The notes below the pieces were generated by a model, which worked only from the letters and a program-made list of their open reading frames with translations, was not told the DNA's origin and ran no database searches. From Anoxynatronum sibiricum (lineage in GTDB: Bacteria > Bacillota > Clostridia > Peptostreptococcales > Tindalliaceae): 64,000 nucleotides of DNA. Numbering within the stretch: the first letter of the stretch is position 1; the number at the start of each line of letters is the position of its first letter. Both the position numbers and the translations under genes were made by a program. Below, in pieces: positions 53,391-62,654 of the stretch. The stretch lies in the NCBI RefSeq assembly GCF_039414295.1, contig NZ_JBCITM010000020.1, positions 9,102 through 73,101 of the forward strand, in the 5' to 3' direction.

Positions 53391-55524
53391 TGGACATCAA
53401 GACTTTTTCCATGGCTTTCCGCTCAATCATTAAATAACGTGGGCGGTCCACCGTTCCCATGGGAATGCTGCATTTCACCGCTCTTTTTCCATCAGCGTCT
53501 TTCTTAAGGACTCCAAGAGCATCCAAATGAGCGAAGGATCCATTTTTCGTGACAGGATAACTGATTCCTTGATCTTTCCAAAAGTGTACTGCAATATGAT
53601 GGCCTATTTCGGGGTGTACATAATAGTACTGGTCATCACAATAAAGACTGGGCTTATCCTGGGAGGCCAAATGTTTATTCTTCAAATCCAAAAGCTTATA
53701 TTTTCCTGTATGCAAGGACATGTTAATGGCTTTTAAATACATAACTCCCGGGTTTTCGTCATACATTTTTTTGCTGTGAAGTTCGATGGTTTTCAGTATA
53801 AGTTCTTTCCATTGTGCAGGGCTAAAAAAATGATTAGCCTTTCCGATGGAGTGAACGTATGATTCTAAAATTTGGGAAGTAATGACCAGGCACGCTGCTG
53901 CATCAATATGCCGGTTATGCACATGCAAATTTCTCAGTTCCGTTCTGATAGAAGGAAAAACCCTCCGAAGGTTAGTAACGATGGTGTCATAGTTACTTGC
54001 AACATAATGAAGAAAATAGCAGGTGTGTGTTGACAAATAAAGCGTATTTCTTTGCAAATCGGTCAGAAGATCAAAGTTAACATTGGCTTTATGGATTTCC
54101 GTTCCGATGTATCTGGCCATTGTTGAATCGCCAGCTACTGTGTATTCACCGGTTAAAACAGCTAATCCTCTTGGTGGAAATTCTTTTTGCTGCTCCATTT
54201 GACTGGTCATTCTTGACTTCGTGATGGAATCTCCATACAGTCTTGCAATATGGTTGGCCAGCTCTTCCATTTTTTTCTGATCAGCACGGGATGTCGTTGG
54301 GTGTAAATCATCAATTAGGAGAACGGAGTCTTTGTGATCAAAACATTTCTTCTCAATGGCTGCCTTAGTGTCTTTAAAGGTAGAAGGAATATACTCCTTG
54401 CTGCTGTTGAAAATATTGAAGAATAACTTGCTAAGAGTTGTTTTTGCAGAACCGGTTGTACCGTTGAGCCAAAGCACGAATGATGGTGCAAAGCCGGCTT
54501 CTAGAAAGAGTGATTTCAGTACCCCTAAATGGCGATATAAAAATAGTGTGCTGGTAATGGACAAATCATTATAGACATTGAGGAGCTCCATCGTTTTGGC
54601 TAAGGCTTCATGTGGGTTGATTGAAGAAATATCTTGTTCAATTCTCTTGCTTTGATCTCCAAAAATATCTGCTCGATTAAGGCCGATTGCACCACCACCA
54701 TGGAGGTAGCAGTTTTGGTTGTCTATTTTTGTCCATCCCACAAAAGCATATTCACGGCGTTTAGGAGCACACCTAATCTGATGAGAGATAAACAGTTCGA
54801 CGTACTTGCTGAACCCTGGGCCTTTATACAGGCAGGCTCGTTGATCCGATACCTTTTTCAAGAAAAGAGGTGAACTCAAATCTCCTAAAGCCACTTGTTT
54901 TAGAATAACTTCATTTCCGATTGTCACTCGGACAAGAAGCTCTCGCTCTTCAGAAACACCATTGTTTTTAACTAGCTCTTCCAGTATTTCGATGGCAAAG
55001 TTTGAAAGATGCTGGACTTCATGATTAAACTCGATGGCTAACTTATTTTGATGTATGAACAGCTTGTAGTTTTCTTCGATGAGAGGCTGATACTTAAACG
55101 AAAAGGTCTCATTGTTATCGAAGGATTTAACAATACCGGTGACATGATGGCTAGATGCTGTCCTTTCCTTTGAAGCAGGCGTGATTTCGGAAGTAGGTTT
55201 TTCTTCTTTTGGTACTGTTGACAGATTTGGAACATTCATTTCAATAGTGATTGGACGAATCTTTCTTTGCTTATCGGCTATACCTTCCTGGAGAGGATTA
55301 GCAAGATTGTTAGAGCTCCGATTTTCCTGGTTTTTGCCAACAAAGCTAATAGGTTTGATAAGCCCCTCTGTTCCCTGGTGGTTATTAAGAAAAGTAATAG
55401 GTTTGATAAGCCCCTCTGTTCCCTGATGGTTATTAAGAAAAGTAATAGGATTGATAACGTTCTGTTTATCCTGGTTTTCACTTGGAGTGCGGATGATGGC
55501 AAAATTTTCATCTGTTTTGGTCAT
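53383..55524 (-). CDS. DUF927-like P-loop ATPase
   Basis: 713 residues. The N-terminal 75 residues are low-complexity with a 16-residue tandem repeat (PITFLNNHQGTEGLIK). About 200-260 is a beta-rich domain, then YAFVGWTKI, YLHGGGAIGL and a P-loop ATPase (about 345-450): LWLNGTTGSAKTTLSK (Walker A), VLLIDDLHPT (Walker B), RGLAVLTGEY. DUF927 proteins are found in plasmids and ICEs and are thought to be replicative helicase-like. ATG 55524 follows AGAGAGGTGTCC. Confidence 0.8.
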   Translation of the reverse strand: MTKTDENFAIIRTPSENQDKQNVINPITFLNNHQGTEGLIKPITFLNNHQGTEGLIKPISFVGKNQENRSSNNLANPLQEGIADKQRKIRPITIEMNVPNLSTVPKEEKPTSEITPASKERTASSHHVTGIVKSFDNNETFSFKYQPLIEENYKLFIHQNKLAIEFNHEVQHLSNFAIEILEELVKNNGVSEERELLVRVTIGNEVILKQVALGDLSSPLFLKKVSDQRACLYKGPGFSKYVELFISHQIRCAPKRREYAFVGWTKIDNQNCYLHGGGAIGLNRADIFGDQSKRIEQDISSINPHEALAKTMELLNVYNDLSITSTLFLYRHLGVLKSLFLEAGFAPSFVLWLNGTTGSAKTTLSKLFFNIFNSSKEYIPSTFKDTKAAIEKKCFDHKDSVLLIDDLHPTTSRADQKKMEELANHIARLYGDSITKSRMTSQMEQQKEFPPRGLAVLTGEYTVAGDSTMARYIGTEIHKANVNFDLLTDLQRNTLYLSTHTCYFLHYVASNYDTIVTNLRRVFPSIRTELRNLHVHNRHIDAAACLVITSQILESYVHSIGKANHFFSPAQWKELILKTIELHSKKMYDENPGVMYLKAINMSLHTGKYKLLDLKNKHLASQDKPSLYCDDQYYYVHPEIGHHIAVHFWKDQGISYPVTKNGSFAHLDALGVLKKDADGKRAVKCSIPMGTVDRPRYLMIERKAMEKVLMSND
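55348..55443 (-). repeat. 48-bp in-frame tandem repeat
   Basis: Two 48-bp units (55348-55395, 55396-55443) differ by one base, and a partial third follows. They encode 16-residue repeats near the N-terminus of the DUF927-like protein. Being in frame and nearly identical, they can expand or contract by slippage. Confidence 0.9.
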
Positions 55525-56029
55525 TTAGGACACCTCTCTTTGCGGAAATTGTAAAAACAAAGCAAATGAAATTTCTAGTATCATTGGATCTATCTGTTCC
55601 TTTCTGATTTAGTGGATCTTCCCGATGAAGCTAACAGAATCAAGAAAGTTTTAGGGTGTAGAGTTATTTATCATTTTCACCTATTGAATTCTCCTCGCTT
55701 TAGTTTTCAGATTGTCGACAAATGACATGAAAGTGAAAATTCGAAAGTATACTTGACACAAGTGTACCGCACAAAGCATAATAAATAAATAGATACAATC
55801 AAAAAATATAAAGATACATCTATTTGTTAAAATCAAGAAACAAGTATGTCTAAAAGAAATATATTTTTTCTGGGAGGTTCATCAATATGCTGATAGAAGT
55901 ATGAGATAGTACTTAAATTCAAGAAATACCAGCTTTTGAAAAATAGATACGGTATCATCACAGCGGACTGGTGGTACATTCTGCTCCGAACTATTCATCA
56001 GTTTAGGGCAAAGGAAAAGGAGGATAACA
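55525..56029. other. 500-base AT-rich intergenic region with promoter and truncated leader frame
   Basis: It holds the DUF927-like promoter area (minus), a plus-strand promoter at 55753-55782 and a five-codon frame (55887-55904) behind a perfect GGGAGG site. No other gene seen. Confidence 0.4.
55753..55782 (+). promoter_or_regulatory. sigma-A-type promoter
   Basis: TTGACA (55753-55758) and CATAAT (55777-55782), 18-base spacer, AT-rich downstream. It would serve the five-codon leader frame and the DUF6076-like gene. Confidence 0.5.
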
Positions 56030-57037
56030 ATGATCTCTGTAGAAATATGTTTTAATAAGAAAGAAGGAGTCGAATCATTAACATTTTTGGACGAAAGAAG
56101 AGAAGAGATAGGTAGAACGGAAGGCGACATAGGAGAAGCACTTGTAGGCTTTATTGAGGCGGATATTAATGCTGAAGAGATTAGGAGGCCTCATTTATTG
56201 AATTGCTTTCTAGAAGAAAGCAATGAATTTTTAATCGATTCCAATAAAGTAAAGAAAGACGTAATTGGTAGAATACAAGACCACTATAAGAGAAAAATCA
56301 AACAGGTCTTAGATAGGCAAAATATAAAGCTAGCTCAATTGGACAGTCATAAACGGCTGTTGTATTATGAGATATTTAAGAAAAACTATTATAGTTCAGA
56401 TGAGCTATTAAGATATGAGATGCAATCAGAGTATGAATACTGTATAAGTGCTATCGTAAGAGATGGAGAAGGTAAGTTTACACCCTATACTCTTAATATA
56501 ATAAACATACGTTCTGACGATGAAGAACAAAATGATTTTATTAATGCTATTAATGACCTTGAGTTTAGCATCACAGAGAAACACAAAGCGTACAACATTG
56601 AAAATGTATGTGAAATATTGTTTTTAGAACTGGTAAAGAGGAACGTTGTGATCAACACCTGTGCCAACTGCGGAAAGCTTTTTAAGCCGGAAAGAGCTTC
56701 CGATAAGTATTGTTTAAGGCAAGTGAACGGTGAAAAAAGGTGTACTGATATTGGTTATAGGAATAAAGTAAAAAAGCATCCAATCCTAAGTCTTTTTGAA
56801 AGAAAACGCAAAACTAGGAACCGAGAGAAACAAGTAGCATGTAAAAGAGAAAATTTCACTGAGGAGACAAAAAAGAAGTACAGAGAAGCCTATGAAAAAT
56901 GGTATGAGGAGTATTCTGAACTGAAAAATAAATATGTGGAAGCTTATGATCGTGCAGAAGGAGAAAGCGAAAAAAGGAACCTCGAAACGGAGTTTGAAGG
57001 TATGTTTAAAAAACTAAGTGATTATTTTGATAATTAA
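56030..57037 (+). CDS. DUF6076-like protein with C-terminal zinc finger
   Basis: 335 residues, ATG 56030 after AAAAGGAGG. A helical N-terminal region, LLYYEIFKKNYYSSDELLRY, IENVCEILFLELVKRNVVIN, then a Cys4 cluster TCANCGKLFKPE and YCLRQVNGEKRC (about 215-240), and a very basic then acidic coiled C-terminus. From memory this fits DUF6076, a clostridial family of unknown function. The Cys4 finger suggests nucleic-acid binding. Single gene; the region after it has another truncated leader frame. Confidence 0.7.
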   Translation: MISVEICFNKKEGVESLTFLDERREEIGRTEGDIGEALVGFIEADINAEEIRRPHLLNCFLEESNEFLIDSNKVKKDVIGRIQDHYKRKIKQVLDRQNIKLAQLDSHKRLLYYEIFKKNYYSSDELLRYEMQSEYEYCISAIVRDGEGKFTPYTLNIINIRSDDEEQNDFINAINDLEFSITEKHKAYNIENVCEILFLELVKRNVVINTCANCGKLFKPERASDKYCLRQVNGEKRCTDIGYRNKVKKHPILSLFERKRKTRNREKQVACKRENFTEETKKKYREAYEKWYEEYSELKNKYVEAYDRAEGESEKRNLETEFEGMFKKLSDYFDN

Positions 57038-57383
57038 TAGGCGTAGTATCACGTGACCAGTTCTGGAATGGGATTCAGTAAATATGTCAAAGACGAAAGA
57101 CGGGAGGATTTTTAATGAAAAAGCCAACATAGCTGATTTCCCTTTCTCTATTGCGATACCAACTACTTAGTGTGAGTTTTGTCGGTAATGTGCACGGTAC
57201 GACTGCTTAATGTTGTAAATCCGCATTTTCCTAATAGGACCCTTGATTGATGGTCTTTTGTAGCGCGATCTTCTTTTGATGGTCTTTTTTTAGGATGAAA
57301 GTTAGGTGACACCTTTTTACAAAGATGGCTGTAGAGACGGTTACATACTGACGTGAATCTACCGGGTAAAGGAGGTAGCGTTT
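57038..57383. other. intergenic region with truncated leader frame and 24-bp repeat
   Basis: It contains a five-codon frame (57115-57132) with GGGAGG six bases before its ATG, and the repeat at 57177-57200. No intact gene. It separates the plasmid-type genes from the more GC-rich antiporter block, so a junction is likely here. Confidence 0.4.
57177..57200. repeat. 24-bp exact repeat shared with the recombinase locus
   Basis: The 24 bases starting TTTTGTCGGTAATGTGCACG are identical to 62662-62685. A downstream stretch (TTGTAAATCCGCATTTTCC) also resembles the boundary sequence of the duplicated recombinase segment in reverse. Likely an old insertion-element footprint. Confidence 0.6.
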
Positions 57384-58781
57384 ATGACACAACCCATCCC
57401 CATGTCTCAAGACCTGCTTTCAGCCTTGTGCCTGGAAAACATTCTGGGATTGATGGTGATTGATACCGCTGGAAAAGTGATTTTTATGAACCAGCAATGC
57501 GCTGATTATATTCAAGTTGACCTTCATACTTCCATGGGGAAGCATGTCAACCAGGTGTTTCCCCCTTCCCAGATGACCCAGCTGCTGAAAGGGGATCAAC
57601 GGATCAACACTGACTTTTATTTTCATGACGGTCGCATGAGTGTTAGCACCCAAGTGCAGCTGCGGCACCAGGGTGTGATTGTGGGTGTGTTGGAATATGA
57701 CACCATCCAAGAACTGAGTTCCTTTGAATCTTTTCTAAATCGGTACGCTTCTGTCTTGAACGATGAGCTGAGTTATTACCGGGACCAGTTTCATCATCTT
57801 CGACGAACCAAGTACGCCATCGACAGCCTTGTAGGCGATTCTCAGGCGATGAAGGACCTTAAGAACCAGATACGACTGGCGGCTATGAGCAACAGCAACG
57901 TATTGATCACCGGCGAAACCGGTACGGGGAAGGAGATTGTGGCCCACGCCATTCACAATGCCAGCCGTCGTGTTGCTGAAAACTTTATAAAGATCAATGC
58001 CGCCGGCATCCCTGACTCCCTGGCGGAATCCGAGTTGTTTGGTTATGAAGAAGGAGCTTTTACCGGGGCTAAGAAAAGCGGCAAAAAAGGAAAGTTTGAA
58101 CTGGCCCATAACGGCACCCTGTTCATCGACGAAATCAATCAAATGCCCGTGTCCCTTCAGGCCAAAATTCTTCGGGTGATCCAGGAAAAAGAACTGGAAC
58201 GAGTGGGAGGAGAAACCAGCATTTCCGTCAATGTGCGCATCATTGCCGCCACCAACCAGCCTCTGGAGAAACTGGTGAAACAACACCAGTTTCGGGAAGA
58301 CCTCTATTACCGTCTTCATGTGTTTTCCATTACCGTGCCTCCCCTCCGTGACCATCTTGAAGATTTGCCTGCCCTGCTGGAACACCAGGTGTCCCAGTTG
58401 AACAATGAAATGGGAAAAAACGTCAACCAGATTGACCCAGATGTGTACCACTACCTGCAAGGCTTGCCTTGGCCGGGAAACGTACGGGAGCTTTTTAACC
58501 GCATTGAAAAAGCCATGAACTACGTGGCAGAAAGCACCCTGTCCTTACGCCATTTCGTGGAAACCGACGGGATTAACCCGGTGCAACTGCCTTCGTTGCG
58601 GGACATCCATTTACTGCAAGCCTCCGACAACCCGCTGGAAGAAGCAAAGAGAGAGGCAGAAAAACATCTGATTCTCCACACCTTGGAACAGTTCCAGGGG
58701 AATAAAACCAAGGCGGCTGCTTACCTGAAAATTCATCGCACACAGCTTCATCATAAAATAAAGCGCTTGGGCATCGAATAA
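57384..58781 (+). CDS. PAS-containing sigma-54-dependent activator
   Basis: 465 residues, ATG 57384 with AAAGGAGG at 7 bases. A PAS domain (about 10-110; NILGLMVIDTAGKVIFMNQQ) is followed by an AAA+ motor: Walker A GETGTGKE, GAFTGA loop for sigma-54 contact, LFIDEINQMP, PWPGNVREL; a Fis-type HTH ends the protein (NKTKAAAYLKIHRTQLHHKI). Known: such proteins bind upstream sites and remodel sigma-54 holoenzyme in response to a PAS ligand. Palindromic sites and a -24/-12 promoter follow immediately, so it controls the antiporter and amidohydrolase genes. Confidence 0.95.
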   Translation: MTQPIPMSQDLLSALCLENILGLMVIDTAGKVIFMNQQCADYIQVDLHTSMGKHVNQVFPPSQMTQLLKGDQRINTDFYFHDGRMSVSTQVQLRHQGVIVGVLEYDTIQELSSFESFLNRYASVLNDELSYYRDQFHHLRRTKYAIDSLVGDSQAMKDLKNQIRLAAMSNSNVLITGETGTGKEIVAHAIHNASRRVAENFIKINAAGIPDSLAESELFGYEEGAFTGAKKSGKKGKFELAHNGTLFIDEINQMPVSLQAKILRVIQEKELERVGGETSISVNVRIIAATNQPLEKLVKQHQFREDLYYRLHVFSITVPPLRDHLEDLPALLEHQVSQLNNEMGKNVNQIDPDVYHYLQGLPWPGNVRELFNRIEKAMNYVAESTLSLRHFVETDGINPVQLPSLRDIHLLQASDNPLEEAKREAEKHLILHTLEQFQGNKTKAAAYLKIHRTQLHHKIKRLGIE

Positions 58782-58783
58782 AC

Positions 58784-58820
58784 TGTTATCATTTCGTCAC
58801 AGTGTTATTTTTTAGTAACA
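58784..58820 (+). promoter_or_regulatory. two upstream activator sites
   Basis: TGTTATCATTTCGTCACA (58784-58801) and TGTTATTTTTTAGTAACA (58803-58820) share the pattern TGTTAT-N6-GT(A/C)ACA with the palindrome at 58902. They lie 140-175 bases upstream of the sigma-54 promoter, typical of enhancer sites. Confidence 0.65.
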
Positions 58821-58896
58821 TATAATTCCCTGGCCGCCAGAACCTGAACCCCTTCTTATTAGCTATCTATTCATAAAAAGCAATGACATACCCTGA

Positions 58897-58924
58897 CCAA
58901 CTGTTATTATATGGTAACAGTTGG
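58897..58924 (+). promoter_or_regulatory. high-affinity activator palindrome
   Basis: CCAACTGTTA-N8-TAACAGTTGG is a perfect 10-bp-arm palindrome containing the TGTTAT-N6-GTAACA core. It is 34 bases from the -24 element and is the best candidate for the main activator site. Confidence 0.7.
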
Positions 58925-58957
58925 TCATTTTAGTTGTTGCCATCACTGGTTTCCAGC

Positions 58958-58974
58958 TTGGCACGCTTGTTGCA
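58958..58974 (+). promoter_or_regulatory. sigma-54 promoter
   Basis: TTGGCACGCTTGTTGCA matches the -24/-12 consensus TGGCAC-N5-TTGCA exactly. It lies 75 bases before the antiporter start and directly after the activator gene. Confidence 0.93.
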
Positions 58975-59048
58975 AGTATATTTTGACTATTAAGATTAAT
59001 GACTTTATTGTTATTCATTAAGGGCATCTAAAAAGGAGGAAATGCAGG

Positions 59049-60437
59049 ATGGAAACAACAGTTATGGAAACCTTTGGCGTCATCAGTTTACTTCCCGTTT
59101 TGGTGGTCATTGTGACAGCGATCTTCACCAAGCGGGCTATGGAATCATTGGTGTTGGGCACCTTTGTCGCTGCCATAATTTTAGAAGGTGGTGGCTGGTG
59201 GAGTGCCTGGTTTGACTTTGCCCTGCAGGAAATTGGCAACTCTGCCTACTACATCATCATGTTTGGTATGTTTGGTGCCATGATCCGTGTGCTTGACAAA
59301 TCCGGTTCTGCCCTGGGTTTTGCCGATGTGGGGGCTAAAGTGGCCAACTCGCGGAAAAAAACCAGCATATTCACCTGGCTCCTGGGCATCATTATTTTTG
59401 TGGAAGACTACCTAAACGCCCTGGGGGTGGGGGTTGCCATGCAGCGCCTGACGGATAAATGGAAAATTTCCCGTGAGTTTCTAGCCTTTGTGGTGAACTC
59501 CACGGGTGCGGCTGTCTGTATCCTGGTTCCCTTTTCCTCCTGGGGAGTGCTGTATGCAGCACAAATCGATAATGTGGGAATTTTGGAAGGCGTCAGCGGT
59601 TTTCAAGCTTATGTTAGGGCCATCCCCTTTATGCTCTACGCCTGGGCAGCAGTGATTGTGGTTCCCTTGTTTTCCCTGGGCATTCTACCGCTTTTTGGGC
59701 CCATGAAGAAAGCTGAAGCACGGGCCCAGGAAACTGGCCGCGTGTTTCCCGACTATTATTACATCACCAACGAGGCTGGTGAAGAAGTGCTCACCACTGG
59801 CCTGTCTTCTGATGTTAAACCCTCCAGTGCCCTGAACTTCATCATTCCCATGTTGATGCTCATCGTGGTGGCGGTGGCCACCAACGACATCGTGCTGGCA
59901 GTGATCTTGGCTTCAGTTACCTGCTTTGCCATGCTGCTGGTACAAAAACGGATGACCCTGGGGGAATTTGCCGACCACATTGTTGAAGGTTTCAAAGACA
60001 TGCTGTATGTCACCATGCTTGTGCTGGCGGCCTTTATCCTCCAGAACTTTAATGATGCCCTTGGCCTTACGCCTTTCATCATTAACAGCGTAATGAACAT
60101 TCTCAGTCCCGGCTTGTTCCCGGCCATTACCTTCCTGGTGGTGGGTGCCATCGCCTTTTCCACCGGCAGTTTCTGGGGGGTTGCCGCCATCTCCTTCCCC
60201 ATCATTCTGCCTTTAGCCGTGGCCCTGGGTGTCAATCCTTACCTGGCCATTGGGGCCGTCGCCGCCGGCACTTCCTTTGGAAGCCACGCCTGTTTGTACA
60301 GCGATGCCGTTACCGTTACATGTGCTGCCACGGGCCTTAAAAACATCGACTATGCCCGTACGTCCATTCCCTTGATCATGGTTCCCATGGTCATCGGCAT
60401 ACTGGCTTATTTGGTGGTGGGGTTTGCCATGGCATAG
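59049..60437 (+). CDS. NhaC-family Na+/H+ antiporter-like transporter
   Basis: 462 residues, ATG 59049 after AAGGAGG. About eleven membrane helices; the conserved stretches are FGMFGAMIRVLDKSGSALG, VEDYLNALGVGVAM, STGAAVCILVPFSSWGV, GTSFGSHACLYSDAVTVTC near the C-terminus, the NhaC signature with polar residues in a membrane gap. Known relatives exchange Na+ for H+ or for organic substrates (for example malate-lactate). Cotranscribed with an amidohydrolase and controlled by sigma-54 with a PAS sensor, it may import or export the amidohydrolase substrate rather than only protons (inference). Confidence 0.9.
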   Translation: METTVMETFGVISLLPVLVVIVTAIFTKRAMESLVLGTFVAAIILEGGGWWSAWFDFALQEIGNSAYYIIMFGMFGAMIRVLDKSGSALGFADVGAKVANSRKKTSIFTWLLGIIIFVEDYLNALGVGVAMQRLTDKWKISREFLAFVVNSTGAAVCILVPFSSWGVLYAAQIDNVGILEGVSGFQAYVRAIPFMLYAWAAVIVVPLFSLGILPLFGPMKKAEARAQETGRVFPDYYYITNEAGEEVLTTGLSSDVKPSSALNFIIPMLMLIVVAVATNDIVLAVILASVTCFAMLLVQKRMTLGEFADHIVEGFKDMLYVTMLVLAAFILQNFNDALGLTPFIINSVMNILSPGLFPAITFLVVGAIAFSTGSFWGVAAISFPIILPLAVALGVNPYLAIGAVAAGTSFGSHACLYSDAVTVTCAATGLKNIDYARTSIPLIMVPMVIGILAYLVVGFAMA

Positions 60438-60469
60438 CCATCTTCCCACCACAGAAAGGGGTGATCTGA

Positions 60470-62107
60470 TTGAAAACAGCCGCCACGTTGCTCATTGTTG
60501 GAAATGCCATTTACGACAGTGTCCGCCACCAGCCTTTTCCCGGAGTACTTGTCATTGAAGGAAACCGGATTGTGGACGTGGGAGACATGTCATTGATTGA
60601 ACGCTATACTGGCACCATGACCAAGTTGCTGGATGCCGGGAACAGGCTGGTGATGCCCGGGTTTCATGACAGCCACACACATTTGTTGATGGCAGGTATG
60701 TACCAATCCTGCGTGAACCTGTCGTCAGCTACATCGGAAAAAGAAGCGGCGTTGATGGTGAAGGAGGCCGCCCAGCCACTGGACGATTCCTCCGGGTGGG
60801 TGATTGGGTTCAGTTGGTACCATGTTTTTTGGGATGACCAGACGCCTCCCACCAAAGCCTCCCTGGACGCTTACTTTCCTGACCGACCGGTGTTTTTGCT
60901 GAACGCTGAGGCACATGGGGCCTGGGTCAACAGCAAAGCCTTGGAAATTGCAGGCATTGATGCCGCTACCCCCAACCCCTTTGGAGGGGAAATTTGTCGT
61001 GATGAAAGGGGAGAGGCCACCGGTTTACTCCTTGAATCCGCCACGGGATTGATCACCCGCCATGCCTTTGCCTTTAGTACCCAGGAAGAAAAAGCTTATC
61101 TTCAGGCCTATGAAAAAAGCGCCTTGGCCAACGGCATTACATCTGTGAACGATGTGCAGCCCTATTTTCACGGCAACATGGGCACACTGGAAGTCTATCA
61201 CGACATGGACAAGCAGGGTGATTGGAATCTCCGGGTGCATGTGGCCCTAGACCTGCTGGGGGATTTATCAGAGGCTGAAACATGGCGTCAAAGGGTGCAC
61301 TCAGACGGTTTAAGGGTGGATCACTTAAAACAATTTTTGGACGGGGTGATTACCACCCACACCGCCTTGGTACTGGAACCCTACGCTGATGCTTCGGACA
61401 CTTGCGGCATTTCCTTGATGGACACCCTGGCCATCGAAAAAGCCGTTCCAGAAGCCCATAAACGTGGCTTTTCTTTAAAGCTGCACGCCTGCGGTGACCG
61501 GGCTGTGCGCATGGGGCTGGATTACATTGAAGCAGCGGAGAAGCAGTATGGGAAAAACCAGTGCCGGCATGCTATTGAGCACATTGAGATGGTCAGTGAC
61601 GAGGATGTGCCGCGTTTTGCGACCTTGGGGGTGATTCCCTCTGTACAGCCAGAGCACATCGCCTTGACCCAGCGCTTTGCCGACAGTCCTTATTTTAATG
61701 CATTGGGAGAAGACCGGGCCAACAAAACCTGGCCCCTTAAGACCTTGTACGACACAGTTGGCCTATTGGCCATCGGCAGCGACTGCCCCGTGGTGGACAA
61801 CAACCCTTTTCTGGAAATATACCGGGGCGTTACGCGAAAATACAATGACGGTGAGCCGAAAGAAGGTTGGAATCCTTCGGAAAAATTGTCCCTTCATGAA
61901 GTCTTGCGCAGCTATACCTATGGGTCTGCCTACGGTGTGGGCCGAGAACATGAACTGGGTACCCTGGAACCAGGAAAGCTGGCAGATGTAATCATCCTGG
62001 ACAGAAACCTATTTGACGTTTCGACAGAAGAAATAAGACAGACCAAAGTAGACACCACCATCTTCAACGGTCAAGTGGTTTACCAGCGTCCGAGCACAGA
62101 TCAGTAG
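60470..62107 (+). CDS. YtcJ-like metal-dependent amidohydrolase
   Basis: 545 residues, starting at TTG 60470 after AAAGGGGTGATCTGA. FHDSHTHLLMAG (HxH metal motif, about residue 66), HLKQFLDGVITTHTA, LHACGDRAVRMGLDYIEAA, HAIEHIEMV and GSDCPVVDNNPFLEIY carry the metal His and Asp set of the amidohydrolase_3/YtcJ group, a TIM barrel with two-domain beta sandwich. Substrates of this group are diverse amides and cyclic ureides. It is 32 bases after the antiporter; the two form one sigma-54 operon. Confidence 0.92.
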   Translation: MKTAATLLIVGNAIYDSVRHQPFPGVLVIEGNRIVDVGDMSLIERYTGTMTKLLDAGNRLVMPGFHDSHTHLLMAGMYQSCVNLSSATSEKEAALMVKEAAQPLDDSSGWVIGFSWYHVFWDDQTPPTKASLDAYFPDRPVFLLNAEAHGAWVNSKALEIAGIDAATPNPFGGEICRDERGEATGLLLESATGLITRHAFAFSTQEEKAYLQAYEKSALANGITSVNDVQPYFHGNMGTLEVYHDMDKQGDWNLRVHVALDLLGDLSEAETWRQRVHSDGLRVDHLKQFLDGVITTHTALVLEPYADASDTCGISLMDTLAIEKAVPEAHKRGFSLKLHACGDRAVRMGLDYIEAAEKQYGKNQCRHAIEHIEMVSDEDVPRFATLGVIPSVQPEHIALTQRFADSPYFNALGEDRANKTWPLKTLYDTVGLLAIGSDCPVVDNNPFLEIYRGVTRKYNDGEPKEGWNPSEKLSLHEVLRSYTYGSAYGVGREHELGTLEPGKLADVIILDRNLFDVSTEEIRQTKVDTTIFNGQVVYQRPSTDQ

Positions 62108-62426
62108 ACAAGAGCCCTGAAAACACTTTATCCACAGCTTTTTGCGCAGGCTATTTCTATACTTCAAAAAAAGCACCCCCATCCCTGTGCTGGCACATGG
62201 GAAAGGGGTGCTTTGCCTTTGGCAACGTGTTGGTGTTGCTGCTGATACCGCCCTGTAGCTCCTGATTGCCCCAAAAAACTACCTCAAGACCAATGGCCAG
62301 CCCACTTCCGAAATCACATCCCGCAACAACCCCGCTGCATCAATCTCAAGCACCGTACCATCCGGGGTGCCGTCAGGAAAATGTGAATTTACAACGCTAA
62401 GCAATAGGTGTTACCAGAAGCAATCA
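62108..62426. other. intergenic region with operon terminator and repeat boundary
   Basis: It contains the terminator at 62170-62214, then unassigned sequence to the start of the duplicated recombinase segment at 62380. Confidence 0.4.
62170..62214 (+). terminator. terminator of the antiporter-amidohydrolase operon
   Basis: AAAGCACCCC and GGGGTGCTTT arms with an inner CCC/GGG and TGTG/CACA extension; GCCTTTGG follows. Strong stem with a weak T tract. Confidence 0.75.
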
Positions 62427-62654
62427 TTATTTGTTCCCTTCAGATAGCTTTCTAGATAATGAAGCTCTCGATACATTGGTAATATCACAAATTTGATTTA
62501 CAGTCATTTCTCCTTCCTGGTATAGCTTTACTGCATAATTCATACCTGCGTGGTTTCGATGATATTTTTTGACTCGGCCTTTATACTTCCCTTCCTTTTT
62601 GGCCAGCTCAATCCCTTCACTTTGACGCATGCGAATAAGATCCCGTTCTAATTG
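62380..62654. repeat. 275-bp direct repeat, left copy
   Basis: Nearly identical to 63726-64000 at an offset of 1346 bases; I noted only a few differences (for example at GAAGCAATC/GAACCAATC and TCTAGATA/TCTATATA). The right copy continues past the window, so the full repeat may be longer. Recent duplication. Confidence 0.9.

Noticed and set aside
57735..58460. 241-codon frame antisense to the sigma-54 activator
   Set aside because: His/Phe/Val-rich shadow of the AAA+ domain codons, no ribosome site.
59759..60235. 158-codon frame antisense to the antiporter
   Set aside because: Shadow of a GC-rich membrane-protein gene; Met/Thr/Lys composition is unlike a real protein.
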